Assembly (NCBI GenBank): GCA_963718605.1 | Contig: OY970363.1 | Span: 2,294,001 to 2,358,000, forward strand | Direction: 5' to 3' | DNA: 64,000 nt | Source: JACCXE01 sp963718605 | Lineage (GTDB): Bacteria > Actinomycetota > Acidimicrobiia > Acidimicrobiales > JACCXE01 | Shown here: in pieces, positions 8,717-17,717 of the stretch | Numbering within the stretch: position 1 is the stretch's first letter | Layout of the letters: each line of letters starts with the position of its first letter | Translations under genes and position numbers: made by a program | Notes under the pieces: model-generated | Seen by the model: only the letters and a program-made list of their open reading frames with translations | Told to the model about the DNA's origin: nothing | Database searches by the model: none

Positions 8717-10338
8717 CCGCGCCACGTTCAACCGGATCGCGCAGCATCCTGCGCGGCTACGGACCGTTCGTGATGCTGGCCGTGCTCGTGCTCGGCATGG
8801 CGGTCTTCGTCCCCTCGAAGGTGCAGACGGTTCGTAACGCGTCGCTCGGCGCGATCGGTGACGGGAACGAAAACGGCGACGCCGGCGAGGACCTCACGGG
8901 CGTGCCGACGGTCACGACACCCGGCGGTGGCACGGTGCCCGGCACAAATACTGCGCGGCGCACTCCGCCGGGCGCGAACGCGTGCGCGGGCCGGGCGTTG
9001 CAGGTGCCGAACGACCCGTACTCGCCGCCGTGCGCCACGTTCAGTGGCAACAACGGCGGCGCCACCTGGCGCGGCGTCACGCCGACCGAGGTGCACATTG
9101 CGGCTCGTCGGACGTCGGACGCGGGCTTGGACGAAGCGATCGCCCAGGTGGTCGGTACCGAAATCGTCGACACGCCCGAAGACATCCAACGCACGATGGC
9201 CGTCCTCACGGAGTACTTCAACAAGCACTTCGAGTTCTACGGCCGCAAGCTCGTCATCGATTCATTCCAGGGTCAGGGCTCGCTCCAAGTCGAGCTGCTC
9301 GGCAACGGACGCGACAAAGCCGAAGTCGACGCCACTCGTGTCGCGAAGGAACTCAAGTCCTTCGGCGAGATCGCCGCGCTGTCTGAGCCGTACGCCGACG
9401 CGCTCGCGCGCCAGGGCGTCATGAACTTCAACTCCCTGCTGATGTCGCGCGAGTGGTACGTCACCCGGCGCCCGTACTCGTGGAGCGTGCTGCCGGATTG
9501 CACGACCGTGGTCGAAGAAGCCACCGAGTACGTGTTGAAGCGGTTGTCGGGCGGCAACGCCGACTTCGCCGGTGGCGACGCCAAGGGCAAGCCGCGCCGC
9601 ATAACGATTCTCGGGCCTGAGAACTCGTGGTACCAGGAGTGCGTCCACGCGGCCGAGCGGGTATTCGAGAAGGCCGGCCACAAGCTCGAGGTGGCGCCGA
9701 TCAGTTATCAGCTCGACCTCTCGACCTTCTCGAACCAGGCCACGAACATCATCGCCAAGCTGAAATCCGAGAACGTCACCACGATCCTGTGCGGCTGCGA
9801 CCCGATCTTCCCGATCTTTCTGTCCGGCGACGCCGCCCGCGAGGACTACTTCCCGGAGTTCGTGAGCGGCTACGAACTCGACATCGTGGGCCAGCTGTGG
9901 GATGCCGAGTTCACCAAGCACTCCTTTGGCATCAGCCCGCTCGGTCCAAATGCGAGCCTCCCGCCGACGTCGACGATCGGCTACGCCGCGTACAAATCGT
10001 TGCGCAGTGACGAGCCGGCGCATGGCGTCGACGGCCTCTACTACCAGCTCTACTTCATCGCCCTCGGCCTGCAACTGGCGGGGCCGAACCTGACGCCGGC
10101 GACCTTCGAGCGCGGCATGTTCACCTACAAGAACAAGCTGGGGCCCGCCGGCCTGTGGAGTTTCGGCCCGGGCGACTACACGCCGATGGACGACTACCAC
10201 GAGATCTACTGGGACCCCAACAAGATCTCGGCGTTCAACTCGCGTCCCGGCGCGTGGGCCGATCCTGAGCCCGGCAAGCGGTACCGCCACAACGAGAACG
10301 AGATGCAGCCCGGTCCGCCGAAGATCCCGAAGAACTAG
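8713..10338 (+). CDS. Membrane-anchored periplasmic binding protein of LIV-type ABC transporter
   Basis: A 541-residue type I periplasmic-binding-fold protein. It begins with an uncleaved-looking membrane helix (YGPFVMLAVLVLGMAVFVPS) and no lipobox, so it is anchored rather than lipidated. A Gly/Thr-rich linker and two cysteines (near CAGRALQVPNDPYSPPC) precede the binding domain, which starts with NGGATWRGVTPTEVHI. Blocks such as RITILGPENSWYQECVHAAE fit Leu/Ile/Val-binding proteins. The motif DPY(S)PPC...NGGATxxGVT recurs in the 31723-33564 protein, so the two are paralogues. The GTG start overlaps the upstream stop, and livH follows after 3 nt. Ligand is unknown. Confidence 0.86.
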   Translation: MTAPRSTGSRSILRGYGPFVMLAVLVLGMAVFVPSKVQTVRNASLGAIGDGNENGDAGEDLTGVPTVTTPGGGTVPGTNTARRTPPGANACAGRALQVPNDPYSPPCATFSGNNGGATWRGVTPTEVHIAARRTSDAGLDEAIAQVVGTEIVDTPEDIQRTMAVLTEYFNKHFEFYGRKLVIDSFQGQGSLQVELLGNGRDKAEVDATRVAKELKSFGEIAALSEPYADALARQGVMNFNSLLMSREWYVTRRPYSWSVLPDCTTVVEEATEYVLKRLSGGNADFAGGDAKGKPRRITILGPENSWYQECVHAAERVFEKAGHKLEVAPISYQLDLSTFSNQATNIIAKLKSENVTTILCGCDPIFPIFLSGDAAREDYFPEFVSGYELDIVGQLWDAEFTKHSFGISPLGPNASLPPTSTIGYAAYKSLRSDEPAHGVDGLYYQLYFIALGLQLAGPNLTPATFERGMFTYKNKLGPAGLWSFGPGDYTPMDDYHEIYWDPNKISAFNSRPGAWADPEPGKRYRHNENEMQPGPPKIPKN

Positions 10339-10341
10339 CGC

Positions 10342-11610
10342 GTGCTCGATCGCATCAATCGATGGACGTGGGCGGCGCTCGCCATCCCCCTCGTCTACTG
10401 GCTCTTCTATGCGCTGCCGGGGACGGGGCCCATGCTCGCCCGCAACGCGCCCCCGGCGGTTCTCGCCATCGGCGTGATCTACGGCACGGTCACCGCGCTC
10501 GGCGCGATGGCGCTGATCCTGACCTATCGCAGTAATCGATTCGTCAACTTTGCCTACGGCGCCATGGGCAGCATGGTCGGCGTTTTTGCGATCGGGATGT
10601 ACAAGGAACACGGCGTGCCCTACTTCGTCGTGCTGCCGGTTGGTGTCGTGTTCGGCGCGCTTATGGGAGGGCTCGTCGAAGTCGGCGTGTTGCGACGATT
10701 CCGCAACGCGTCGCGCCTCGTGCTGACGGTCGCGTCGATCGGGTTGGCGCAGCTGCTCGGCGGCTTCGAAGCGATCGGGTCAACCGCCATCAAGTTCGTG
10801 TCGTTCACCGGCGCGTTCAAGGTGCCCGGGCCCTCGCTCGACTTGGGGGTCAAGACCCTGGGCGGCGACGAGATGCTGATCGTGTTTATCGCACCGCTGG
10901 TGCTATTCGGCTTGATGTACTTCCTGTTGCGGACGGACACCGGCACCGCGGTGCGCGCCGCCGCCGAGAACGAGAGCCGCGCGCTTCTTCTGGGCATCCC
11001 CGTGCGCCGCAACACCACGGTCGTGTGGATGATCGTGGGCGGCCTCGCCACGCTCACGTTCATCTTGAAGGCGCCGTTCTCGGGAGTCACGCCCGGCATT
11101 GCCAGCAACGGGCCGGCGGTGCTCCTGCCCGCATTGGCCGCGGCGGTGGTTGCACGCATGGAGTCGTTGCCGACGGCGCTCGTAGCCGGCGTCGCGCTCG
11201 GCATCATCGAACAGCTCGTGCGGTGGAACTCCACGACGTCGCCCTCGGTGGTGTCTGTCGTGTTCCTCGCGGTGATCGTCGGCGCGCTGCTGGTGCAGCG
11301 CAACGCGTTCTCGCGCAGCGCCGAAGGCGGTGAAAGCACATGGTCGGCGACCGGCGTCATCCGACCAATCCCCGACGCGCTCAAGCATTTGCCTGAGGTG
11401 CGCGTTGCGCGCGGCGCGCTGAATCAGCGTCGCAGCGCTGGCGATGCTGTTCGTACCCAAGCTCTGGTCGCCGAGCACGCAGCTGCTCGCCGCATTCGCA
11501 ATCGTGTGGGCGATCGTCGCGATCTCGTTGGTCGTGTTGACTGGCTGGGGCGGCAACATCAGCCTCGGCCAGTTCGGCGTGGCCGGGGCGGGTGCGATGG
11601 TGGCCGGTAA
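10342..11610 (+). CDS. LivH-like ABC permease, reading frame broken near 11422
   Basis: Residues 1 to about 360 form an inner-membrane permease of the LivH type with about eight helices, including NRFVNFAYGAMGSMVG and ENESRALLLGIPV, the usual cytoplasmic coupling loop. From about 11423 the frame turns into Arg-rich unrelated sequence ending at 11610. Meanwhile the next frame continues ISVAALAML..., which aligns with the LivH-LivM junction in the intact fusion at 39478. Removing one A from GCTGAATCAGC at about 11421-11423 would join the two. I infer that the true product is a LivH-LivM fusion and that the break is a sequencing error or a mutation. Confidence 0.8.
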   Translation: MLDRINRWTWAALAIPLVYWLFYALPGTGPMLARNAPPAVLAIGVIYGTVTALGAMALILTYRSNRFVNFAYGAMGSMVGVFAIGMYKEHGVPYFVVLPVGVVFGALMGGLVEVGVLRRFRNASRLVLTVASIGLAQLLGGFEAIGSTAIKFVSFTGAFKVPGPSLDLGVKTLGGDEMLIVFIAPLVLFGLMYFLLRTDTGTAVRAAAENESRALLLGIPVRRNTTVVWMIVGGLATLTFILKAPFSGVTPGIASNGPAVLLPALAAAVVARMESLPTALVAGVALGIIEQLVRWNSTTSPSVVSVVFLAVIVGALLVQRNAFSRSAEGGESTWSATGVIRPIPDALKHLPEVRVARGALNQRRSAGDAVRTQALVAEHAAARRIRNRVGDRRDLVGRVDWLGRQHQPRPVRRGRGGCDGGR

Positions 11611-12985
11611 CCTCATCGCCCGCAACAACCTCGACCTGATCTTCGTGCTCCTGCTCGCGGGTGTCGCCGGCGCCGCGATCGCGTTGGTGATCGGGTTGCC
11701 CGCGCTGCGCATCAAAGGCCTGTTCCTCGCGGTCACCACGATTGCCTTTGCCGTCGCGTTGGACAGCTACTTCCTGAACGTCAACAACTTCTCGAGCCTC
11801 ATCCCGTCCCGCGTCGCACGCCCGTTGTTGTTCGGGCGCTTCGACCTCGAGGACCAGTACACGATGTACGTGTTGTGCGTCGTCATCTTGTTCATGTGGC
11901 TCGTGATCGCTTCGGGTCTGCGGGCGGCGCGTACCGGTCGCACGCTGATCGCGACGCGTGACAACGAACGCGCCGCCGCCGCGTCGGCGATCGCGGTCAA
12001 CCGCACCAAGCTCACCGGGTTCCTGCTCGCCGGCGCGATTGCCGGCGTGGCGGGCGGGCTGCACGTGCAGCTGTTGCACAGCCTCAGTCCTGGTAGCTAC
12101 CCAGTCGACGACAGCATCACGGTGTTCTCCACCACGGTGATCGGTGGCCTCGGCTCGTTGACCGGCGCAGTGTCGGGCGTGCTCTTCTTCCGTTGGATCG
12201 AGTCGATCAGCGAACTCGGCCAGCTGCGCCTCGTCGTCACCGGCGTTGGCCTGCTCTTCGTCTTGCTCGTGTTACCCGGCGGCTTCGGTCAGATCTTCAT
12301 CAGCGTGCGGGACCGTCTCCTGCGGCGCGTCGCGGCCCGACGCGGCATCGACGTCCCCGAGTTCGGCAACGCGAATCCCGACGCCGAAGACGACCTGTTG
12401 GCCAAGGACGCAGTCGTCGAGCGCGACACCGTCAAACTCACCAAGATCACCGCACCAATCCTTGAATGCGCCGGTGTCGACCTTGCGTATGGACAGCGCC
12501 AGATCATCTTCGGCCTCGACTTCGCCGTCGCCCGCGGCGAGATGGTGGCGCTGCTCGGCACAAACGGCGCCGGCAAGTCCACGCTGCTCAAAGGCATCTG
12601 CGGTCTGTTGCCGCCCAAGGACGGCACCGTGTTCTTCGACGGCCAAGAAATCACGGGGGAGGAGGCCGATCGCACTACGCGCCGCGGGATCTCGCTCATG
12701 CTCGGTGGCGGTGGCGTGTTCCCGACCCTGACCGTGGCCGACAACTTGCGCATGGCCACGTGGCTGTTCCGCCACGACGCCAGCCGCGTCGAGGAATCGC
12801 TCCGCGACACCTACGCGCTGTTCCCGGTGCTCGAGCAACGTCGTCAGCAGCGCGCCGGGGACCTCTCGGGTGGCGAGCAGCAGATGCTGGCGCTCGCCGG
12901 CGCGCTCGATGAGCCGCCCCACGGTCCTCATGATCGACGAGTTGTCGCTCGGGCTCGCGCCCACCGTCGTCGCGCAACTGCTTGA
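11444..12985 (+). CDS. LivM-like permease fused to LivF-like ATPase (both ends frameshifted)
   Basis: The N-terminal part (to about residue 290) is a LivM-type permease with VVLTGWGGNISLGQFGVAG and the GLPALRIKGLFLAV loop. The C-terminal part is a LivF-type ATPase with Walker A GTNGAGKST and the signature LSGGEQQ. After LALAGAL the frame is lost at about 12908. The expected continuation MSRPTVLMIDEL is one base away, and deleting the G in CTCGATGAGC restores it. The first in-frame ATG is 11444, but conserved sequence begins at about 11423, before that codon. Role: import of an amino-acid-like or short organic solute, powered by ATP at the inner membrane face. Confidence 0.78.
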   Translation: MLFVPKLWSPSTQLLAAFAIVWAIVAISLVVLTGWGGNISLGQFGVAGAGAMVAGNLIARNNLDLIFVLLLAGVAGAAIALVIGLPALRIKGLFLAVTTIAFAVALDSYFLNVNNFSSLIPSRVARPLLFGRFDLEDQYTMYVLCVVILFMWLVIASGLRAARTGRTLIATRDNERAAAASAIAVNRTKLTGFLLAGAIAGVAGGLHVQLLHSLSPGSYPVDDSITVFSTTVIGGLGSLTGAVSGVLFFRWIESISELGQLRLVVTGVGLLFVLLVLPGGFGQIFISVRDRLLRRVAARRGIDVPEFGNANPDAEDDLLAKDAVVERDTVKLTKITAPILECAGVDLAYGQRQIIFGLDFAVARGEMVALLGTNGAGKSTLLKGICGLLPPKDGTVFFDGQEITGEEADRTTRRGISLMLGGGGVFPTLTVADNLRMATWLFRHDASRVEESLRDTYALFPVLEQRRQQRAGDLSGGEQQMLALAGALDEPPHGPHDRRVVARARAHRRRATA

Positions 12986-14075
12986 GGTGGTGCGCGACGT
13001 GCATCGCCGCGGCACCACGGTCGTGATCGTCGAGCAATCGGTCAACGTCGCGCTCGAACTGGCCGAACGCGCGGTCTTCATGGAGAAGGGCCAGATCCGC
13101 TTCGAAGGAAAGACCCAAGACCTGCTCGCCCGTCCCGACCTGCTGCGCTCGGTCTTCATCGCCGGAACCGGGGAGATGCCCGCGCCACGCCAGCGCGGCG
13201 AAGTCACCGCCGCGTTCACCGAGGGGCATGCGCTTGACGTGCGGGGCGTGAACAAGCGCTACGGCGGGATCACCGCGGTGGACGACGTGGACTTCACCGT
13301 CGAGCCCGGCGAGATCGTCGGCATCATCGGGCACAACGGGGCCGGCAAGACCACGCTCATGGACTGCATCTCGGGCTTCACCGAGATCGACGGCGGCAGC
13401 ATCCGTCTGAATGGCGAGGACGTCACCAGCCAATCGCCGCGCGATCGCGCCATTCTCGGCCTCGGTCGCTCCTTTCAGGAAGCCCGCTTGTTCCCGACGC
13501 TCACCGTGGCCGAAACCCTCGCGATCGCCTGTGAGCGCCATCTGTGGTCGCGCAGCATCCTGGCCGACGGCCTGCGCCTGCCCGCGTCGACCGAGTCCGA
13601 AGAAGAGGTGGCGGCCACCGTCGACGAGCTGATCGAACTGATGGGTCTCACGCCCTACCGCGGCAAGCTGATCGGCGAGCTGTCGACGGGCACGCGTCGG
13701 GTTGTCGATCTCGCGTGCATCCTGGCCCAGGAACCCTCGGTGCTGTTGCTCGACGAGCCCTCGAGCGGCGTGGCGCAGAAGGAGACCGAAGCCCTGGTCG
13801 ATCTGCTCGAGCGGGTGCGTGAGCGGACGGGCTGCGCGATGGTCGTGATCGAACACGACATGCCGCTGCTGCGCGCCATCTGCGACCGCATGGTCGCGCT
13901 GGAACTCGGCCGAGTCATCACGGCCGGCACTCCTGATGAAGTGCTCTCGCATCCCCAAGTGATCGAGTCGTATCTAGGTACCGACGCCGCCACCATCAAC
14001 CGCTCCGGCAAGAAGTCCGTACGATCGAAGAATGGTGTTTCCAAACGTCGTGTACCCGCACGCACGTCGCGATGA
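12909..14075 (+). CDS. LivF C-terminal part fused to LivG-like ATPase
   Basis: The frame opens in conserved sequence (MSRPTVLMIDELSLGL, the LivF Walker B), showing that it is the continuation of the preceding gene after a one-base shift. A linker leads to a full LivG-like ATPase with Walker A GHNGAGKTT, the LSTGTRR signature region and Walker B VLLLDEPSSG. The same LivF-LivG order and linker occur in the intact protein at 41862-44855. The last 44 nt overlap the start of the prolyl oligopeptidase gene, and that gene's probable promoter lies inside this reading frame. Confidence 0.8.
   Translation: MSRPTVLMIDELSLGLAPTVVAQLLEVVRDVHRRGTTVVIVEQSVNVALELAERAVFMEKGQIRFEGKTQDLLARPDLLRSVFIAGTGEMPAPRQRGEVTAAFTEGHALDVRGVNKRYGGITAVDDVDFTVEPGEIVGIIGHNGAGKTTLMDCISGFTEIDGGSIRLNGEDVTSQSPRDRAILGLGRSFQEARLFPTLTVAETLAIACERHLWSRSILADGLRLPASTESEEEVAATVDELIELMGLTPYRGKLIGELSTGTRRVVDLACILAQEPSVLLLDEPSSGVAQKETEALVDLLERVRERTGCAMVVIEHDMPLLRAICDRMVALELGRVITAGTPDEVLSHPQVIESYLGTDAATINRSGKKSVRSKNGVSKRRVPARTSR
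14020..14025 (+). promoter_or_regulatory. -10-like hexamer TACGAT for prolyl oligopeptidase
   Basis: TACGAT ends 6 nt before the ATG at 14032, within the 3' end of the LivG coding sequence. Leaderless initiation of the peptidase mRNA is inferred. Confidence 0.45.
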
Positions 14076-16071
14076 CGTAGTCGACGACTATCACGGCACG
14101 AAGGTGCCCGATCCGTACCGCTGGATCGAAAACCCCGAGAACAACGCCGACCTGACGGCGTGGCTCGAGGCGCAAGACGCGCTGTGTCAGCCGTGGCTCG
14201 CGGCGCTGCCGGACAAGGCGAAATGGCGCGCCGCGCAGGCGCGGCTGTTGCCGGGCAGCATCAGCGCGCCCGGGGTCCGCGGCGACCGGCTGTATTTCAT
14301 GCGGCGCGAACCCGGTGAACAGCACGCCAAGTTCTTCCTGCGCGAGGCGGACGGCACCGAGAAGGTGCTGTTCGACCCGACCGCACTCGACCCGACGGGA
14401 CTGACCACGCTCGACGTCGCCACGATCTCGCCTGACGGCAACCTCATGGTGATCGGCACGTCGTCGGGTGGCGACGAGGACACCGCGGTCAGCGTGATGG
14501 ACGTCGCGACCCTCGACACGATCGACGGTCCGATCGAACGCACGCGGTACACGTCGATCGGATGGTTCGCGGACTCGACTGGGTTCTTCTACGTGCGGCG
14601 CCTCACGCCAGAACCGTTCAACCGTCGCGTCTTTCGCCACGTCATCGGCACCTCCATCGACGACGACGAACTCATCTTCGGCGAGGGTCGCGACCCTTCC
14701 ACGTACTACGGCGTGGACGTGTCCACCGACGGCCGCTGGCTCCTCGTGACCGCGGCGATCGGCACCGAGCCGCGCAACGACTTGTACATCGCCGACCTGG
14801 AAGCCGAAGGAGCGCTGCGCCCGGTTATCGAAGGCGTCGACGCCGAGACGTATGGGGACGTCGTGCACGGCGACCTATTCCTCGTGACCACCCTCGACGC
14901 GCCCAAGAAGCGCCTCGTGAAGACCGACCCGTCCGACCCGGCACCGGCCACGTGGGTCAACGTCGTGCCGGAAGCCGACGGAGTGCTGTCGTTCGCCGGT
15001 GTCACCGACGGCGGCATCGTTATTGCCCGCGAAGTTCACGCGATCACCGAGGTTGAGATCCTCAACCCGTCCACCGGCGAGACCACACCCGTCGCGCTGC
15101 CGGGTGCGGGCACGGCAATTGTGATGGACCAACGCGACCACAGCGCGAACGCCTGGATCACCTACACCGACTACGTCACCCCGGGCACGATCCTGCACGT
15201 CGGTTTGGACACGGGTGCCGTCTCGACATGGGCGACCGCTCCTGGAGCCAAGCCGCCGTCATCGGACGTGCTCACGCAGCAGGCCGTGTACCAGTCGCAC
15301 GACGGCACCGACGTCCGTCTCTTCATCGTGAGCAAAGGTGACGCGAGCGGCGGGCCCCGCCCGACGATCCTCTATGGCTACGGCGGTTTCAACATCGCGA
15401 TGTCACCCGCGTACAGCTCGCTCGCGCAAGCGTGGGTCGACGCCGGTGGCGTCTACGCCGTCGCCTGTTTGCGCGGCGGATCCGAGGAAGGTGAAGCGTG
15501 GCATCGCGCCGGCATGCGCGAGAACAAGCAAAACGTGTTCGAGGACTTCATCGCGGCGGCGCGCTACCTGAAGGACGAAGGCTGGACCACCACCGAGCAG
15601 CTCGGGATCATGGGCGGCTCCAACGGCGGCTTGCTCGTCGGCGCCACCCTGACGCAGTGGCCGGATGAGATGGCGGCGGTGATCTGTAGCGCGCCGCTGC
15701 TCGACATGCTGCGTTACGAACTGTTCGGCCTCGGCATCACGTGGAATGACGAATACGGCAAAGCGAACGATCCCACCGAGTTCCAGTGGCTCTACGGCTA
15801 CTCGCCGCTGCAGAACGTGCGCGAAGGCGTCGCCTACCCGTCAGTCCTCTTCACGAGCTTCGACAACGACTCGCGTACCGACGTCATGCACCCGCGCAAG
15901 ATGTGTGCGGCGCTCCAATACGCGACCGCGAGCGACCCCGACGCCAAGCCGATCCTGTTCCGCCGCGAGTCCGACGTCGGCCACAGCGTGCGCTCCACCG
16001 ACCGCACCCTCGACCTCGGCGCCGACGAACTCGGCTACTTCGCCCACCAACTAGGCCTACAAATCCGCTGA
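14032..16071 (+). CDS. Prolyl oligopeptidase (S9A serine peptidase)
   Basis: A 679-residue protein of full family length. The N-terminus (YPHARRDDVVDDYHGTKVPDPYRW) is diagnostic of S9A. A seven-bladed propeller occupies the first 400 or so residues, followed by the alpha/beta hydrolase domain with the nucleophile Ser530 in GGSNGG. The acid lies in the FDNDSRTDVMHP block and the histidine in the ESDVGHS block. It cleaves short proline-containing peptides after proline. There is no signal peptide, so it is cytoplasmic. It overlaps the transporter ATPase by 44 nt in another frame and has its own probable leaderless promoter. Peptide uptake followed by cleavage is an attractive but unproven link to LIV locus A. 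Confidence 0.95.
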   Translation: MVFPNVVYPHARRDDVVDDYHGTKVPDPYRWIENPENNADLTAWLEAQDALCQPWLAALPDKAKWRAAQARLLPGSISAPGVRGDRLYFMRREPGEQHAKFFLREADGTEKVLFDPTALDPTGLTTLDVATISPDGNLMVIGTSSGGDEDTAVSVMDVATLDTIDGPIERTRYTSIGWFADSTGFFYVRRLTPEPFNRRVFRHVIGTSIDDDELIFGEGRDPSTYYGVDVSTDGRWLLVTAAIGTEPRNDLYIADLEAEGALRPVIEGVDAETYGDVVHGDLFLVTTLDAPKKRLVKTDPSDPAPATWVNVVPEADGVLSFAGVTDGGIVIAREVHAITEVEILNPSTGETTPVALPGAGTAIVMDQRDHSANAWITYTDYVTPGTILHVGLDTGAVSTWATAPGAKPPSSDVLTQQAVYQSHDGTDVRLFIVSKGDASGGPRPTILYGYGGFNIAMSPAYSSLAQAWVDAGGVYAVACLRGGSEEGEAWHRAGMRENKQNVFEDFIAAARYLKDEGWTTTEQLGIMGGSNGGLLVGATLTQWPDEMAAVICSAPLLDMLRYELFGLGITWNDEYGKANDPTEFQWLYGYSPLQNVREGVAYPSVLFTSFDNDSRTDVMHPRKMCAALQYATASDPDAKPILFRRESDVGHSVRSTDRTLDLGADELGYFAHQLGLQIR

Positions 16072-16554
16072 GTCGCGCGCTTCGTGCGTTGCCGGCGCGG
16101 CAGCATTTCGCGCAGTGCCAACAGCGCGATACCGGCAGCATTACCGAGCGGATCGCGTTTCGCTTGCACTTCTGGTCAAATCCCGTCGCTAGACGACGGG
16201 AACTGTCCAGAAGTGATGGTCCGGTAGCGCAGAAGTGCGGTACCGCGCATTCGAGAGTGGTTTCGAGTGCTGTGTTACAAGCGGCGCACGCTTGTCATGA
16301 TCGGCCGCGCCGGTAGCCAAACCTGAGAACTGCGACGAAGCACAGGACGAGGACGAGCCGCATCGCAAGGAAGATGGTCGTTCCTGTGCCACTTGAGAGT
16401 CCAACAGCCAGAGCGACTCCTGAGACAACGACGGCGAGAAGCGTTATAGAGACTTGCTTGCCCGCTCAAATGCCGGTTGCGCGTGCCGAACGTCGCGCAA
16501 GCCGGTAATGAATTAGCGAGTCGAGGCCGGGGAGTTTGTGCGAGGGTCAGCCAC
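16072..16554. other. Long intergenic stretch, possibly with a degraded membrane-protein remnant
   Basis: Besides the inverted repeat at 16167-16215, the minus strand from 16465 to 16305 reads as a hydrophobic open stretch. It includes two potential helices (VSITLLAVVVSGVALAVGL and IFLAMRLVLVLCFVAVLRF) and ends in GYRRGRS and a stop. No ATG, GTG or TTG starts it, so it is better seen as a fragment than as a gene. Nothing else is recognised. Confidence 0.3.
16167..16215. repeat. Two-tier inverted repeat downstream of prolyl oligopeptidase
   Basis: Outer arms CACTTCTGG (16167-16175) and CCAGAAGTG (16207-16215) enclose a symmetric 6/6 internal loop. Inner arms CCCGTCG (16182-16188) and CGACGGG (16194-16200) close on a 5-nt loop. 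It could act as a terminator or be a remnant of a small mobile element. There is no T tract. Confidence 0.45.
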
Positions 16555-17010
16555 GTGGAATTGATTGCCGCGGACGCAATCGCAAAAGAGAGTCTCGAAC
16601 GAATACGCGCCGATGTCGTCTCCTTCTACGACAAGCGCATGGCTCAGCACGAAGATGGAACCGCGGATTGGGTTGTCGCGGTTGACGGTGCACACGTGAT
16701 CGGTTGGATCGTAATTTCGTGGAACGGCAAGCCGTCCAGGCCCAGACATCCCGACCTCGTCGACATCTTCGTGGTTGAGCCGCGTCGAAACCTCGGAGTT
16801 GGCACCAGTGTGATCGCCGCTGCGGAGAACGAGATCTCCAGCCGCGGGTTCGCGACGGTCGGTCTCTCCGTCAATCCCACAGAAAACTCAGCGGCGATGC
16901 GGCTTTACGAACGGCTCGGGTATCGACCCGACGGCGGCGATCCGTATCTCGACGGCGTCTACGACGGAAACGAGGACTGGGTCATCAACATGACCAAGTC
17001 ACTGGTGTGA
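16555..17010 (+). CDS. GNAT family N-acetyltransferase
   Basis: A 151-residue acetyltransferase with the GNAT fold. Motif A reads VEPRRNLGVGTSVI, with the R-x-x-G-x-G acetyl-CoA pyrophosphate loop, and motif B reads ENSAAMRLYERLGY. The GTG start at 16555 has GAGGG about 8 nt upstream. An in-frame TTG at 16477 would add 26 residues with no family match. Acceptor substrate is unknown. The base composition here is slightly less GC-rich than in neighbouring genes, and the gene sits alone between non-coding stretches. Confidence 0.82.
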   Translation: MELIAADAIAKESLERIRADVVSFYDKRMAQHEDGTADWVVAVDGAHVIGWIVISWNGKPSRPRHPDLVDIFVVEPRRNLGVGTSVIAAAENEISSRGFATVGLSVNPTENSAAMRLYERLGYRPDGGDPYLDGVYDGNEDWVINMTKSLV

Positions 17011-17136
17011 GCTATGCGGGAACGCTCCGTCGGTAGGGCATAAATGCCCATGCGGAGTGGTTCCGCGGAACTGTTTCGCTCGCGCAATTCGCTCGGATGC
17101 GGAACGGGAAGTCGCTCGTCCCCGGCAAGAGCGCTG

Positions 17137-17709
17137 CTAGAGCAGGCCGGCCTCGGCGAGCGCGGGTCGCAGGGCGGCGGGGTCGGTGAAGTGGATACCG
17201 TGCCAGCCCGCGGCGGTCGCGGCGTCGGCGTTGGCTTGGTTGTCGTCGACGAACCACGTGGTGGACGGGTCCAACCCGAACCGTTCGGCGGCGGCCGCGT
17301 AGATCGCCGGGTCGGGCTTGAGCAGCCCGACCTCGCCCGAGAGCAGGACGCCATCGAACCTCGTCAGCAGCTCTGTGAGTAACGCACTACGAGGGACGGT
17401 CTCGGCGGAACTGTTCGAAAGGACGAACACGCGCACGCCTCGCGCCTTCAATGCGTCGACGACGTCGAGTGTTTCCTGGATGGGTGAACCGAGCGTTTCG
17501 GGCCATCGCTGATCGAAGGCGTCGATGAATTCGGCGTGATGCGGATAGTCCCGGTGCAGCGCGGCGATCGCGTCGGCGAAAGGAGCGCCGCGATCGAGTT
17601 CGGTGTTCCACGCGAAGAAGTCCGTCTCGGTCATGAACGCCTCGCTCAGGACGGCGAGCGGGGTCCACTCCACCAGCACGTTGCCGAGGTCGAAAACCAC
17701 TGCGGTCAC
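17137..17709 (-). CDS. HAD superfamily (subfamily IA) hydrolase
   Basis: A 190-residue haloacid dehalogenase-type phosphatase. Motif I is FDLGNVLVEW with nucleophile Asp7, motif II is FVLSNSS, motif III is KPDPAIY and motif IV is FVDDN. A small helical cap lies between motifs I and II. The substrate is probably a phosphorylated metabolite. The start is GTG, with TATTCT ending 8 nt upstream (leaderless geometry). It is transcribed divergently from the SRAP gene. Confidence 0.9.
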   Translation of the reverse strand: MTAVVFDLGNVLVEWTPLAVLSEAFMTETDFFAWNTELDRGAPFADAIAALHRDYPHHAEFIDAFDQRWPETLGSPIQETLDVVDALKARGVRVFVLSNSSAETVPRSALLTELLTRFDGVLLSGEVGLLKPDPAIYAAAAERFGLDPSTTWFVDDNQANADAATAAGWHGIHFTDPAALRPALAEAGLL

Positions 17710-17717
17710 GAGCGGCG

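Noticed and set aside
10342..14075. Programmed ribosomal frameshifting in the locus A transporter
   Set aside because: Neither site has a slippery heptamer or a downstream structure that I can see, and similar breaks occur in unrelated genes of the window, which favours sequence error.
16305..16465. Two-helix membrane microprotein on the minus strand
   Set aside because: No ATG, GTG or TTG start and no ribosome site, so it is described only as a possible remnant.
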